Positions 21,590 through 32,279 of a stretch of DNA of 64,000 bases are shown here, piece after piece. Both the position numbers and the translations under genes were made by a program. The notes beneath the pieces were generated by a model. It was given only the letters and a program-made list of their open reading frames with translations, was not told where the DNA came from and did no database searches. The first letter of the stretch is position 1. Each line of letters opens with the position of its first letter. Source of the DNA: Liopterus haemorrhoidalis (taxonomy: Eukaryota > Arthropoda > Insecta > Coleoptera > Dytiscidae); NCBI GenBank assembly GCA_963971575.1, contig OZ020618.1, forward strand, positions 46,204,509 through 46,268,508, read 5' to 3'.

Positions 21590-22754
21590 ATACGAGTTTA
21601 CCTAATTCATTCAGGAATGGGATTCCGTAATTTTTCAAATATAAAGGTGATCAGTTTTGTGGATATGTGCCATTGTTGGCTCTGCCTAGTTTCGTTCTGG
21701 TCTATGGCTTGCAGCGGTATTTGATCAAAAATCGGCGTAGAACTTCCACAGGTTGTAGATCGAAGTTGCTACCTATCTCGCCTTATTAATGTCTATAGTT
21801 CTTATCCAACTATGTTTTAAAAAATTAACATAGAACTTTCGTAGATCCAAGCTAAAGTCTTGCGATGTTAATTTATATGTTTTGTAGTCATATATTAAAA
21901 GATTTATAGAATAAAAATGATGGAACTATAAATTCTTATGACCATGTCTTACTAATTTGTTATTTGTTAGTAAATTTTTAACGAGACAGAAATTAATTTA
22001 CTAAAAAAACTTTCATTTTTTAATTAATTAAAACATAATGTACTAAAGCGTGTCTTATATTTTTTAATATTACATAAATATAATCAATTTACCGAGTCAT
22101 GAATTATCTTAAAATGCCAGTCTGAATATAGAGCACAGCAGAGCAATGCGTGTCTCCCGACTATAAATATAAATAATTATTTTGTTTATTTTATAATAAA
22201 TTATTATTTAATTATAATGTTGAATGTCAGAGTAGAAGTGTTCTATTTTACAATAGTAATTGCTTAGAAGTTATTAAAATGTCTGATATTCATGTAGCTA
22301 TGTAAATATTCATCTAATATTTGTTAAGTTATCTTCCTGATCTAACATATTTGATACTATAACCAGATAGCTTAATTAAACCATCTAATTTATATAACGT
22401 ATCAAATGAAATATAGATATTAATGAACTGCTAATTTATGCGTGTAAAATAGAACGCTAGATTAAATTTAACTACTTTCAATTTTACTACTCAAATTAGG
22501 AAACTAAATAGTTCATGAGCTCCGTTGATAGATACGTGCTTCTCTTTCATTCTCATCATGTGTCCTCTTCATTATAATTGTTTACCTCTTATTTTGTACA
22601 AGCTAAATGCTGTAGCGAGCCAGATTCGGCCCGCGATGTACATTATTGTGACCTTCATAGGCATGTATAGCAAACGCAGTCTGAGAAGAAAATGCGCAAA
22701 AGACTAGTATGAACAGGACCATATTTAAATGTCCATATTTAAATAAAAACTTTA
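21590..22754. other. AT-rich stretch without recognisable genes
   Basis: The motif TATATATACGAG follows the mariner end. No further feature is supported; the 60-codon frame at 22525 has no recognisable signature. Confidence 0.45.
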
Positions 22755-23108
22755 TTTGGGATGCCAAAACAAATTTTATGTCAAATTATTTTTTTATAAA
22801 TTTTAATTCGAATGCCTAATACCATTATTTAAGTTTCTAAATATGTGCAGTATTTTTTTTATATAGCAAGGTTCATTAAGATTTTGAAAATTGCGCCTAT
22901 GGCTTCCATTGGTTGCTTAAATCATAAGCCTCGCCCTCTGATACCTTCAAATATAGAATTAAATTATAATTTCAACACTTCCCACTGGTTATTAATTTAC
23001 GCTTTTAAAAATTAAATGCAACATTTACCAAAATATAACTAGAATTTTGACAAAAGAATTTAAACAAAATAAAAATGCAAAATAAAACTGAAAAATTAAA
23101 AATTGACG

Positions 23109-23172
23109 GGATTCGAACACAGTTTCTTACAGTAGTTTCAACTCACTAAGCAAGAACGCTACCACTGTGCTA
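23109..23172 (-). other. tRNA-like block inside Q3, boxes intact
   Basis: On the minus strand the A box TAGCACAGTGG (23162-23172) and B box core GTTCGAATCC (23109-23118) both match the polymerase III consensus, about 45 bp apart. It looks like a tRNA-derived promoter. A full cloverleaf was not established. The sequence between the boxes is unlike that in the other Q copies. Confidence 0.6.
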
Positions 23173-23661
23173 TACAGGATCACTTGTTTGTTATGTGAAA
23201 TAGCGGTTTAAATATATTACATATTTTACTTAAAAACACAAAAAATTCGTTTTTTTCCGAAAACATAATCTGTTCAAAAATTCCTGTTGTACTATTCCGG
23301 TTCACATCAATGTACATTACTGAGAATTTTTTCAGATTTTTAGTTTAAACCATCTGGGCAACAGGGTGTGGGACAAAATTTTGTTTGCACAATTTTGGCG
23401 AAAATCGCCACAAAATAATTTATTTTGCAAAAATAAAATTTTGATCGTTAATCCACGTACCAAGGGCTTTCATTTGATACCCTACACAGAATTGTAAAAA
23501 AATATTTTTTTTTTTTCGATGAGCGTATATTTGTTTATATTTTTAGGGGGATATGTTTTTTAGATGTTTTAGTATTTTTCCTATGTGCGGGTCAAATAGT
23601 TGTATAAGCACGCCAAATTTCAACTCTCTAAGTTAAGCCGTTTGGCTACAATTTTTACCGA

Positions 23662-23859
<198 letters not shown>

Positions 23860-23910
23860 GACAAAATGACGGTATAAGGGTTTTTTGGTCATACCTACAA
23901 AACCCTAAAA

Positions 23911-25031
23911 AAGGTCATGGAAGCAAATATTAGAGGAATAATAAACAATATTAAATATTAAAATGAGTTTTCTTTATTTTATGAAGTGTACTGCTATATT
24001 TATGAACAGCGTAATGAGCATATTTTTAAAAATACTATACCTATGTATATATTTTTTTGAATGAATCGACAAAAATACTTACTTTTTCATCAAAAAGTTG
24101 TTCTTAAAGTATAATATATCAGTAAAATTTTGGCTTTGTTATTACTTAAACCATCTTTTTTTGCAAAAGTTTTCGATATCATCAAAATCGGGTAAAAATT
24201 ATATTTCAATTGATACCATTAAGGGACTTATAAGTTAATATGAAGATCAGCAATCGAGAGCAGCCAACGCACAAAATGTAGATTTCAATGATATTCTCCT
24301 ATGTTCCGGGGTAAAAATTGTCACCCAGTATATAATATAAAATATATTTGTCTAAGAAAAAACTTTGCCGTCGTATTGTTACCATGAAAACTAATTACAA
24401 ACTACAAGCAAACATAAAAAATACGTCTAGTGAATGGTAAAATTGCTTATCATTTCACAAATTAAAAAAAGTATTGCGAAAATAAATTGAGAAAGGAAAT
24501 ATTAAAAAACTGAGTAACAAATTTTACGATTATTGATATAATTTGAATAAATTTAATATGTTTAGCACTAATTTGTGTTGAAAATGTTATAAAACTGTTT
24601 ATTTTGATAAAAAGAGATTTGTTAAATTTGGAAATTATGCAAAGAATCTCGTTTCGTGATTGATAATAAAATTTGGAATTTAGAGATTTGCGGTATAATT
24701 TTTAGTGAAGTTCTTTGATCTCTATAAAAATTTTAAATGTATGTCTGTAGAACTAGATATTTAAAAATCATATAAATTTTATAGGACAGGTATATTTTTA
24801 TGGTTTTAGAGTATTTTAAAATATGATATCCATGTTTATTAAATTTTTTGGAACTAAAAATATTTAACAAACAAGATTAGATTGAAGCAAAAGTGAATGC
24901 AATATAGAATTATAAAAAACAGTGTATCCATCTATTGTCCAATAACAAAACTTATTATACTATCAATATATTCGTAGTAGGCCTATTTGCACCGTTCATG
25001 GCCTACTTGAGTATTAATTGATATGATTAAG
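23911..25031. other. AT-rich stretch without recognisable genes
   Basis: About 75-80% A+T by eye, with no long frame and no recognisable repeat end. Confidence 0.5.
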
Positions 25032-25040
25032 GTGTATTGG

Positions 25041-25178
25041 CCGACCGGCGTAGCGTAGTGGTAAGACATGTGCTCTGCGTTGCTAAGGTCTCGGGTACGA
25101 ATCCCGTTCAGGAATGGAATTTTTCAAAAATTATAATTGTCCTGGCTAATTGCCAAAGCAGCTAAGGCCATAAAAAAA
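25041..25178 (+). mobile_element. tRNA-derived SINE family 1, plus-strand copy
   Basis: The head GCCGACCGGCGTAGCGTAGT includes A box TAGCGTAGTGG, and the B box is GGGTACGAATCCC. The body CCTGGCTAATTGCC..AGCAG is followed by CTAAGGCCATAAAAAAA. Perfect 9-bp target duplications GTGTATTGG flank it (25032-25040 and 25179-25187). It is a 138-bp, complete-looking, polymerase III-transcribed retroposon. A second copy lies at 32120-32279. Confidence 0.9.
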
Positions 25179-25187
25179 GTGTATTGG

Positions 25188-25667
25188 ATTTATTGGTTAG
25201 GTTTAATTAGGTTAATAATTTTAAAATATGTATATATTTCTTTTAACATTTAACAATTTGGATGAAAAATCCATAATTCAAAAAAGAAATCTTTATAAAA
25301 GTTTTCGACGCTGAATTTATGTCTCCATCATCGCCCATAGTAAAATCAATTTTGCAAAAGTTAATTACGGTTTGAAAGAGTAACGATGGCTGTAAAAACA
25401 ACGCATATTTCAAGGTCGTGCGCCACTGCTAGCGCGGACGGGATGTAGATGCTCTAAACCGGAGCACGGTGCGACTATCCGCGCTCAAAACTCGTGAACT
25501 AAACATCGTAGAGAAACGTCCACGTCCCCCCCCCCCAAGTTCAATTAAATAAAAATTTAACAGTTTATAATAATCGTACAGCAAAGTATCTTACACATTT
25601 TGCAATATATAAGCTATATTTTATTATGAGTAGTATTGAAATTAATAGAATATGCATATTCCAATGT
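25188..25667. other. No gene; small GC-rich patch
   Basis: A GC-rich patch at 25415-25535 contains GCGCCACTGCTAGCGCGGAC, GGAGCACGGTGCGACTATCC and a C11 run. It looks like a transposon remnant but could not be assigned. Confidence 0.35.
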
Positions 25668-25800
25668 TGTTTTTAGGTTTTCGTAGGTATAATCAAGAAA
25701 TCCTTATTCCGTCAGATGACTGTCCGTTCGGTAGCCATTTTGGCCAAGCGGCTGAATTTAGAGAATTTTGTACGAGAAATACTGAGACTTTGATAATGTA
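25668..25800 (+). mobile_element. Family Q 5' end without microsatellite expansion
   Basis: TTTTTAGGTTTTCGTAGGTA, ATAATCAAGAAATCCTTATT and CCGTCAGATGACTGTCCGTT align with the start of Q4. Then AGCCATTTTGGCCAAGCGGC matches the post-microsatellite segment. Only one diverged tetranucleotide unit or two lie where other copies have 11-49. The rest of the element is missing or unrecognisable. Confidence 0.7.
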
Positions 25801-25859
25801 TCCCGTGAAAAATACTTATAAAAAAAGTTTTTTATAAAATTTTGAGAGATACCAAACGA

Positions 25860-27300
25860 AACTTTTTGATACATGGATTAACGCAGGTAAAGGCAAATCG
25901 GCGAAACAGTGCAGTTGCGTCACTTGAAACGTCACAAAAAAATGTGACATCAGGTTTAGTACGTTTACATTCATCTATTTAACGAATGTAATATTTATAC
26001 GCTGTCACTTGTATCGAAATGAAATGAAAATATAAGAATAAGAACAGAATAGAAACAAATAAACTATTCTAATAGGCAAAATAGTCCTACAAAGGACTGA
26101 TGTGATCCAAAAATATGATCAAAAAAAATAAAATAAAAATACGTTGAATATAACCTAAAAACTATGCAGTACACACAAAATAAAATAATAATATCTATAA
26201 AAAATATATATAACTAAACACAAAACTGCTAAATAAACAACAAATTAAATAAAAAAGGTTTTTAGAAATTACTATAAGTTAGATATTTGAACACAAGTCA
26301 GTATCAAAACACAACAGACGTATTATTAAATGACAAATGTAAACATCGTTTAGGGATACTAATATACATGTCCCTATATTAAATATACACTTTTAAAATT
26401 TGTAAATCTTGAAAATGACAATCGAACACAAACTAAATATGACTTCGAAAGGTATGTTTTAGAAAAATAAAACAGTAAAGAGCAATATTAGTCTATAATT
26501 CACATGCAAAAAAATCGATTTAGTTATTTTTTCGCTACAAAGTTTGTCATTGAAGTTATGGCGCAAAATGACGAACTGCGCTGTTTCAGCGACTGAGCTA
26601 TACCGCAGTTAGAAATACAATTCATTATGTCTTTTTGTTTTTAAATATTTTGTATAAATAACTTAAACCAAGTATACAATTGAATAATAATTTGTTTATG
26701 AACTATATTAACTTTTAAACATTTACCTGCATTGTTGCATTATAAAAAGTTTAGTTTTTATTAATTGTACTTACAAGCTTATGTACAAGTATTTTGTTCT
26801 TATGTCCCGCATACCAGATCGATAAACATGAAATGACAAATATGTTACCAACATAATTTTAACGTTCTGATGGTTGCGGGTAACTTTTTGCACGAAATAC
26901 AAAAAAATAACAAATCAGGAAATAAATTTCTATTTAAGGGGGACGTGTAATACATTTCAACATAGAGAGCTGAGATTTTAAATCCTAAATTTTTGACTCA
27001 TACCATTGAATATAGAGACTACATATCTTATGTCGCTCAAGATATTCGTGCTTTGCCAGGGTAAGACATACAGATATAAATCTTCCACTGTTTCATCAAA
27101 TGTATTACAAAATCGACATTTTTCTTTTTATCGTGTTTTGTGAATTTTGAATTTTGAAATGAACCAAACACTTTCTGATTATGCTTTGATATTACATCGA
27201 AACATCGAAAACATCGAAATCGGTTCAGTGGTATATGGACAATTTCAATAACACTACGGAATTATATATAAAGTTAATATCGAAACAAAAAGTAGAGTAC
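25860..27300. other. AT-rich stretch; weak inverted pair
   Basis: No gene seen. A loosely inverted pair sits at 25886-25925 (CGAAACAGTGCAGTTGCGTC) and 26567-26610 (GACGAACTGCGCTGTTTC). The latter abuts a tRNA-like TAGCTCAGTCG on the minus strand. The pair might be ends of an old MITE. Confidence 0.3.
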
Positions 27301-27329
27301 TAAAATGGATTATGAAGGAAGATGGGTTA

Positions 27330-27859
27330 TGTTTTCCGTTTGACCAGGGATTTTCGTCAGAGCCGGACGTACATTGCATTGTTTAATTCCTATGTAAGGC
27401 CTACACTTGAGTATGGGAGCATTATATGGGCACCCTATCAAGCAAAATACCAAAAAAAAAAATGAAATTGTTCAATCGCGGTATTATCTCGTTGTAGAAT
27501 TACGTCTTGCAGGGGTATATCCAAGATAAAAACCATCCCAAGACGTGCTGAAAGCATTTAATGTCAGGACTTTGGCGGCGAGGAGGGATGTTATGTCGCT
27601 CATGTTTCTATATAAGACACTAAATAATTTAATGGACGACATTAATATCTTGTCTAGAATATACGTCAGAGTGCCTTCTCGGGACAGAATCAGAGACACA
27701 TTATTTGTTTGTAAAAGGGCCAACACGGAGCACTATGAAATGAGCCCACTGCATAAAATGGCGGCTCTTTACAATCAACTTTTGTCTGCAGACAGATCTA
27801 TTGATATATTTAATGTAAGTTATAAAATATTTCGCAGTATTGTCTTAAACTTGATGTAA
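27330..27859 (+). pseudogene. Non-LTR reverse-transcriptase C-terminal region (N3)
   Basis: Translated blocks in order: RAGRTYIALFNSYVRPTLEY and GSIIWAPYQAKYQ, then after a shift FNVRTLAARRDVMSLMFLYK and TLNNLMDDINILSRIYVRVP, ending with a stop at 27859. The motif pair (R-T-Y-x-A-L-x-N-S-Y-V-R-P-x-L-E-Y-G then R-x-L-x-x-R-R) is typical after the catalytic palm of jockey/CR1-type reverse transcriptases. The polymerase FADD box and endonuclease are not present, so this is a short 5'-truncated insertion with at least one frameshift. Confidence 0.72.
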
Positions 27860-28040
27860 TGACTCACATTGTAGTAATAATCCAAGTAAATAACAACGTG
27901 CAAGTTCCTACCTCCAAAATAAATCTGTGTAGTACAAACGACCTTCAGCGTTCCTGTGAATATATGAAATGTTTGATTATGCTTGTGTAACGGAAAAGAT
28001 ATTGTATGTTAGAACTGTATGTACCGAAAATGTCACTATA

Positions 28041-29329
28041 CCAGGTCTACAAGTATGAAATGCGTTTTTTTTTTTTTTTAAATAATACAAATTAAACTCA
28101 AAAGAACAGTAAAAGTGTATTTATTCAAAGTATGCTCCATTAGAAGTTATACATTTTTCCCATCTTTCAGGCAAATTGTGAATACCTCGCCAGTAGAATT
28201 CTTCCCCTTTCCCCGCAAACCATTCATCTAGCCATTCTTTCACATTTTCATATGAACAAAAGTGCTGCTCGGCAAGTGCGTGACCCATCGATGCGAACAA
28301 GTGGTAATCTGAAGGGGCCAAGTCTGGTGAGTAAGCGGCATGGGGTAGCACTTCCCACTTGAGTGCCTCCAATGTGTTGCAAACTGCGTTTGCCTTATGT
28401 GATGGAGCGTTATCGCGAAAAAAGATTACCTTGTGCTGTCTTCTTTCGTATTCTGGTCATTTTATGAGCAGCGAATGGTTCAATTCGATCAGTTGTTGTT
28501 GGTAGCGTTGGGTATTAACTGTTTCACCAGGTTTTAACATTTCATAATAGACCACATCCTTTTGGTCCCACCAAGTACAGAGCATTGTCTTTTTGCCAAA
28601 GCAATTCGGTCTTGCAGTTGATGTGGATGGTAAGCCTGTGTTCACCCATGATTTTTTTCGTTTGGAATTTTTAAAATAAATCCATTTTTCATCGCCAGTA
28701 ATGATACGATGCAAAAAAGACTTTCTTTTGTATCGTGCAAGAAAAATTTCACAAGTGTTTTTGCGTTTTTCTATCTGCCGCTCATTCAATGCATGTGGAA
28801 CCCATCTGCCGACTTTCTGGATCTTACCCATCTCTCGTAGGCGATTGGAAACAGCTTGTTGACTAACGCCTAACTGCTCTGCTAGTTGTTTTTGTGATTG
28901 ACTATCGTCTTCCTGTAGCAATGTTTCCAATTTTGTATCTTCATATTTTTTTAGAGGTTTTCCATGTTCTTTGTCTGTAAGATCAAAGTCACCACTTTTG
29001 AAACGCCGAAACCATCGTTCACACGTGTCTTGCGATGGAGCATATTTACCATAAGCTTCTAGAAGCAGTCGGTATGATTCAGCAGCAGCTTTTTTCAAAT
29101 GAAAACAAAACAGTAGTACTGTCCGCGAATACTCTTTATTTGGCACAAAATTTTACATTTTTAACACAGTAAAACAAAACTATATGATCACTTTTCAAAT
29201 TATAACCTATACGCATTTGACACTTAATGATAACTTAACTAAACGCCATATGTGTTGAAACTTTGAACTATACACTCTGTTTGCGCGCCAAGTTTGAAAA
29301 AAATCCGCATTTCATACTTGTAGACCTGG
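28041..29329 (-). mobile_element. Mariner family E, nearly complete copy E1
   Basis: A 1289-bp element whose inverted repeats begin CCAGGTCTACAAGTATGAAA and continue TGCG, with TA duplications on both sides (28039-28040 and 29330-29331). It encodes an almost intact transposase on the minus strand. It lies within the 3' UTR of N3, so it inserted after that element. Confidence 0.95.
28121..29146 (-). pseudogene. Mariner E transposase, one internal stop (E1)
   Basis: DD34D mariner transposase of 341 codons from the first GTG-initiated residue to the stop at 28121. N-terminal helix-turn-helix region around residues 10-55 (ESYRLLLEAYGKYAPSQDTC, then ERWFRRFKSGDFDL). A second helix-turn-helix near 85-105 (KQLAEQLGVSQQAVSNRLRE) and the WVPHALNE linker follow. 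First catalytic Asp is in TGDEKWIYF, second in FRDNAPSH, third in SPDLAPSDYHLF with 34 residues between the last two. One in-frame TGA (28457-28459) replaces the CGA of copy E2, a CpG transition. At the 5' side an ATG is immediately followed by TAA in frame, so the normal start is also lost. No frameshift is visible; this is a very young pseudogene. Confidence 0.9.
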
Positions 29330-29852
29330 TATATGAAATGTTTTGATTATGCTTGTGTAACGGAAAAGATATTGTATGTTAGAATATGTAAATGTATTTG
29401 TATGTAAAACAAAGTTACTGTATGTACTAAAATGTCACTATTTGTACTGTACTTTTATATATGTTTGAATGTAAATGTTGTATATATGTAATGTATGAGT
29501 GTATGGGCACAATAAGGGACCATTGGTCTGTGGCGTCCAATAATAAAATAAAATAAATAAAATAAAGTGCTAGTATCGAAAGAAAAGTATCGATACCTTA
29601 CTAATATTGATAGTATCATTTCATCCCTAGGTATATTATATTTTTGAAATAAGAAAATTAATTTTGTTATAATACAAAACGTAAAAATCTTAATTCAGCA
29701 TTTAACTAACCGTTAATACCTTATTTTATATTTTATTAAAAATCACAGTTCATCTTGCTTTCGCTCACCTCTCTTATATTTAAACTTTTTAAGAGTTAAT
29801 GAAAGCTGACATAAATAAAATTATTTAAATTTCATACGATCACGTTAGCCAT

Positions 29853-30062
29853 ATGGAATCTTTTAATCGTTTAGTGAGATTTTTTCTTAGATTCGCAGCG
29901 TTACTGGCATTGCTAGCTATAAATTGTGAAACTTGTGCTTCAAATATGTGTAAAAACACTGATATAGTGTTGAGTAAATTAAAAAGAAAAACAGGTATTA
30001 TAAAATTGCAAAAATGTGATGAAATACTATTAGATTATTTGATGTGTCAAGATATGATATGA
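29853..30062 (+). CDS. Possible small secreted protein or first exon
   Basis: A 69-codon frame begins MESFNRLVRFFLRFAALLAL with LAINCETCAS next: a short basic start and a hydrophobic core, the pattern of a signal peptide, with likely cleavage near the CETCA residues. The mature part (NMCKNTDIVLSKLKRKTGII, then KLQKCDEILLDYLMCQDMI) is 36-39 residues with three cysteines. A TATATTTAAA box lies about 75 bp upstream at 29776. CAG|GTATTA at 29991-29999 could be a splice donor. No family is recognised and no paralogue is seen here. It sits in one of the few stretches free of identified transposons. It could equally be a chance frame. Confidence 0.3.
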   Translation: MESFNRLVRFFLRFAALLALLAINCETCASNMCKNTDIVLSKLKRKTGIIKLQKCDEILLDYLMCQDMI

Positions 30063-30121
30063 ATGTTGTTTTAGGCTTATTTTTTAGTTCATTGCCTGGT
30101 CTGTAACATCCTTATCAACAC

Positions 30122-30250
30122 GTATATCATCATCAATGGCGCGACAACCCGAGTTAAGCCTAAACCTCCTGTTACCAGGTTTCATGAGTATATTTTCTGT
30201 GACATTCAAGAGCAATATGGTCAGTATCACGTCCATTTTTTAGCGAACAC
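30122..30250 (+). repeat. Dispersed repeat with ATC-rich end
   Basis: TATCATCATCAATGGCGCGA, CAACCCGAGTTAAGCC and CCTCCTGTTACCAGGTTTCA match, in inverse orientation, the segment at 46176-46245 (GAAACCTGGCAACAGGAGGC ... CGAGCCAATGATGATGATGA). The trinucleotide end suggests the 3' terminus of a retroelement. The rest of the element is not visible. Confidence 0.5.
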
Positions 30251-30630
30251 AGAAAGGCACCTACTGTTTACAACCCTTTTCCAACGTTGTATTTGTACTT
30301 TTGTCCCAGGTCTACCCTAATATACATTTATGAAAAAGAATTTTTTTTGTATGGTATCAAACGTAGATTGAGGAACGGATTACGGATTATTAAAATTGTG
30401 CAAAATATCCTTTGCCCTCCAGCGACTATATATCCTGTTTATTCCCTTTTATTTATCCCAGAAGGTTAATATAAAAATCTGAAAAATTCAGAGTAATGCA
30501 CATTTATGTAAACCAGAATACTTAGTAGATACCATAGGAATTTTGGATCTTATCATTATTCTGAAAGTTGTTGATTTTTACCGACCGCCAACATATACCA
30601 TGAGTTCAAAAAGAAATTATGTATGTAGGG

Positions 30631-31011
30631 ACGTTATGTAGCGACCTCAATTCGTGGAGATCCATCGAAATCTTGAAATGTCAAAATCGGTATGATCACA
30701 ATACCTCCCTTAAACCATGTGTTCAAAAAGAAATTACATAAGGGTTGGCTGTGGAAAAATAAAATAATGTCTATTGCAAGCTTTATATAACCATTGACTA
30801 ACTTATTTTCAATAGAAACCTACAACAACAGTGATGACAGTTAATTAACTGACAGTTAAAGCTTGCAGTAAACATTATTTTATTTTTCCACAGCCAACCC
30901 TTATATAATTTCTTTTTGAACACATGGTATAAGGGAGGTATTGTGATCATACCGATTTTGACATTTCAAGATTTCGATGGATCTCTACGAATTGAGGTCC
31001 CTACATAACGT
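30631..31011. repeat. 155-bp inverted duplication inside M2
   Basis: The left arm 30631-30785 and right arm 30857-31011 are near-perfect reverse complements with a 71-bp spacer. The arms contain M family 5' sequence (ACGTTATGTAG.GACCTCAAT) plus a segment not found in M1 or M3 (GGGTTGGCTGTGGAAAAATA). Confidence 0.92.
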
Positions 31012-31029
31012 TTTGACTATTTTTAGCAT

Positions 31030-31064
31030 TATGTCTGTCGGTCTGTCTGTCTGTCTGTCTGTCC

Positions 31065-31111
<47 letters not shown>

Positions 31112-31125
31112 CATCCGTTCGTCTG
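31030..31125. repeat. TCTG microsatellite of M2
   Basis: Mostly TCTG units with sparse TCCG and TTTG variants, then GTACACGTGCAGAGCAAATT. Frames across it are artefacts. Confidence 0.93.
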
Positions 31126-31750
31126 TTTGTGTACACGTGCAGAGCAAATTCGACTAAAAGGATTTTTATGAATCTTCATATTTAAGCTTCTGCCATCAAG
31201 TTGGTCAACTTTTAGTAAAAATCGGTTGACTAGAAATTGGAGTTTACTCGTGTCGATTTTAAGATTTTTGGTAATATTTAGCAACAGAAAAATATTTCGA
31301 AAAAATTTATTTAACAAAAGTTGCTATAAAAGCAATAACTAATAACTTTTATTTGAGCCGTTTTTTTATAAAACGAAAAATTTCTCAATTTTTTCATACT
31401 TATATGTAACGTTTCCATGGTCATGATAAATAATATCTCTGTTAGAAAATATTTGGCCAAGTTATTTCTACTCTGTTGCTAGAATGTATTTTATGCAAGT
31501 ACTTTGTGAGAGCGGTTGGTCCTGTGGTGGTCACAGCTGATTTTTTTGCAACCCAATGCTTATAATATTTATCTGATTAGAACTGAAAGCTGTAGCTGGG
31601 TCTCATCAAGATGCAAGCTCATTTAAAGTATGATTGTCATCTCTAGACGGAAGCACATGGACTATTCCAGTGAAACTTTTTAGGATTTCTTGCGTGGCGG
31701 TACAATTAACATATAGGCTTGTGCAGGGGTCGGCAACACGGCGCCCTCGA

Positions 31751-32095
31751 GGACCTTTTTTTGCTCATCACTTGGATTTTGAGAGGTGAGGACCTTTTTT
31801 TTGCTCGTCACTTGGATTTTGGGAGGCGAGGACCTTTTTTTTTGCTCGTCACTTGGATTTTGGGAGGTGAGGACCTTTTTTTTGCTCGTCACTTGGATTT
31901 TGGGAGGGGAGGACCTTTACTTTGCTCGTCACTTGGATTTTGGGAGGTGAAGACCTTTTTTTTGCTCATCACTTGGATTTTGAGAGGCGAGGACCTTTTT
32001 TCTTTTGCTCGTCACTTGGATTTTGGGAGGTGAGGACCTTTTTTTTGCTCGTCACTTGGATTTTGGTAGCTGAGGACCTTTTTTTTGCTCATCAC
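31751..32095 (-). repeat. Minisatellite K, nine-unit array
   Basis: Nine units with periods of 39-43 bp: AGGACCTTTTTTTTGCTCGT, then CACTTGGATTTTGGGAGGTG. On the opposite strand the units match the GGTCCTCACTTCCAAAATAC motif elsewhere in the window. The apparent repeated proteins are translations of this array. Confidence 0.95.
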
Positions 32096-32119
32096 GTTTT
32101 ATACGCCCTCAATAACATT

Positions 32120-32279
32120 TATTTATTTTATTTTTTTTTATTTTAATGGCCTTAGCTGCTGTGGCAATTAGCCAGGACAATTTTTATTTTTGAGAAAATT
32201 TCCATGCCTGAACGGGATTCGAACCCGAGACCTTCGCAACGCAGAGCACATGTGTTACCACTACACTACGCCGGTCGGC
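32120..32279 (-). mobile_element. tRNA-derived SINE family 1, minus-strand copy
   Basis: The reverse complement reads GCCGACCGGCGTAGTGTAGT with B box GGGTTCGAATCCC, then CCTGGCTAATTGCCACAGCA and GCTAAGGCCATT with an A-rich tail. A 7-bp duplication (TAACATT on the plus strand) flanks it at 32113-32119 and 32280-32286. About 90% similar to the copy at 25041. It lies inside hAT-e. Confidence 0.9.

Larger units (their letters stand above)
27310..29570 (+). mobile_element. 5'-truncated non-LTR retrotransposon N3, split by mariner E1
   Basis: A reverse-transcriptase C-terminus (27330-27859) and 3' UTR are interrupted by mariner E1 at 28041-29329. The element resumes to an (A)n/TAAA-rich tail near 29570 (AATAAAATAAAATAAATAAA). 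An 80-110 bp UTR segment (TATGCTTGTGTAACGGAAAA, then GATATTGTATGTTAGAA) occurs on both sides of the mariner. Confidence 0.65.
30574..31547 (+). mobile_element. Family M Helentron-like element, copy M2
   Basis: It begins TTTTTACCGACCGCC (subterminal repeat 30580-30589). It carries an inverted duplication of its own 5' region, then the microsatellite (31030-31125), a conserved 350-bp body, decayed AGCGGTTGGT (31511-31520), the hairpin CTGTGG-TGG-TCACAG, CTGA and T7. It inserted in a T run of R2. Confidence 0.8.

Noticed and set aside
25041..25115. A genuine tRNA gene
   Set aside because: Although A and B boxes are good, the sequence continues into a SINE body with A-rich tail and target duplications, and a second copy exists.
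31680..32146. Repeated-peptide frames (for example LDFGR.GPFF or QNPSDEQKK)
   Set aside because: Produced by the roughly 40-bp minisatellite K array inside hAT-e; both strands are open and no codon pattern is visible.
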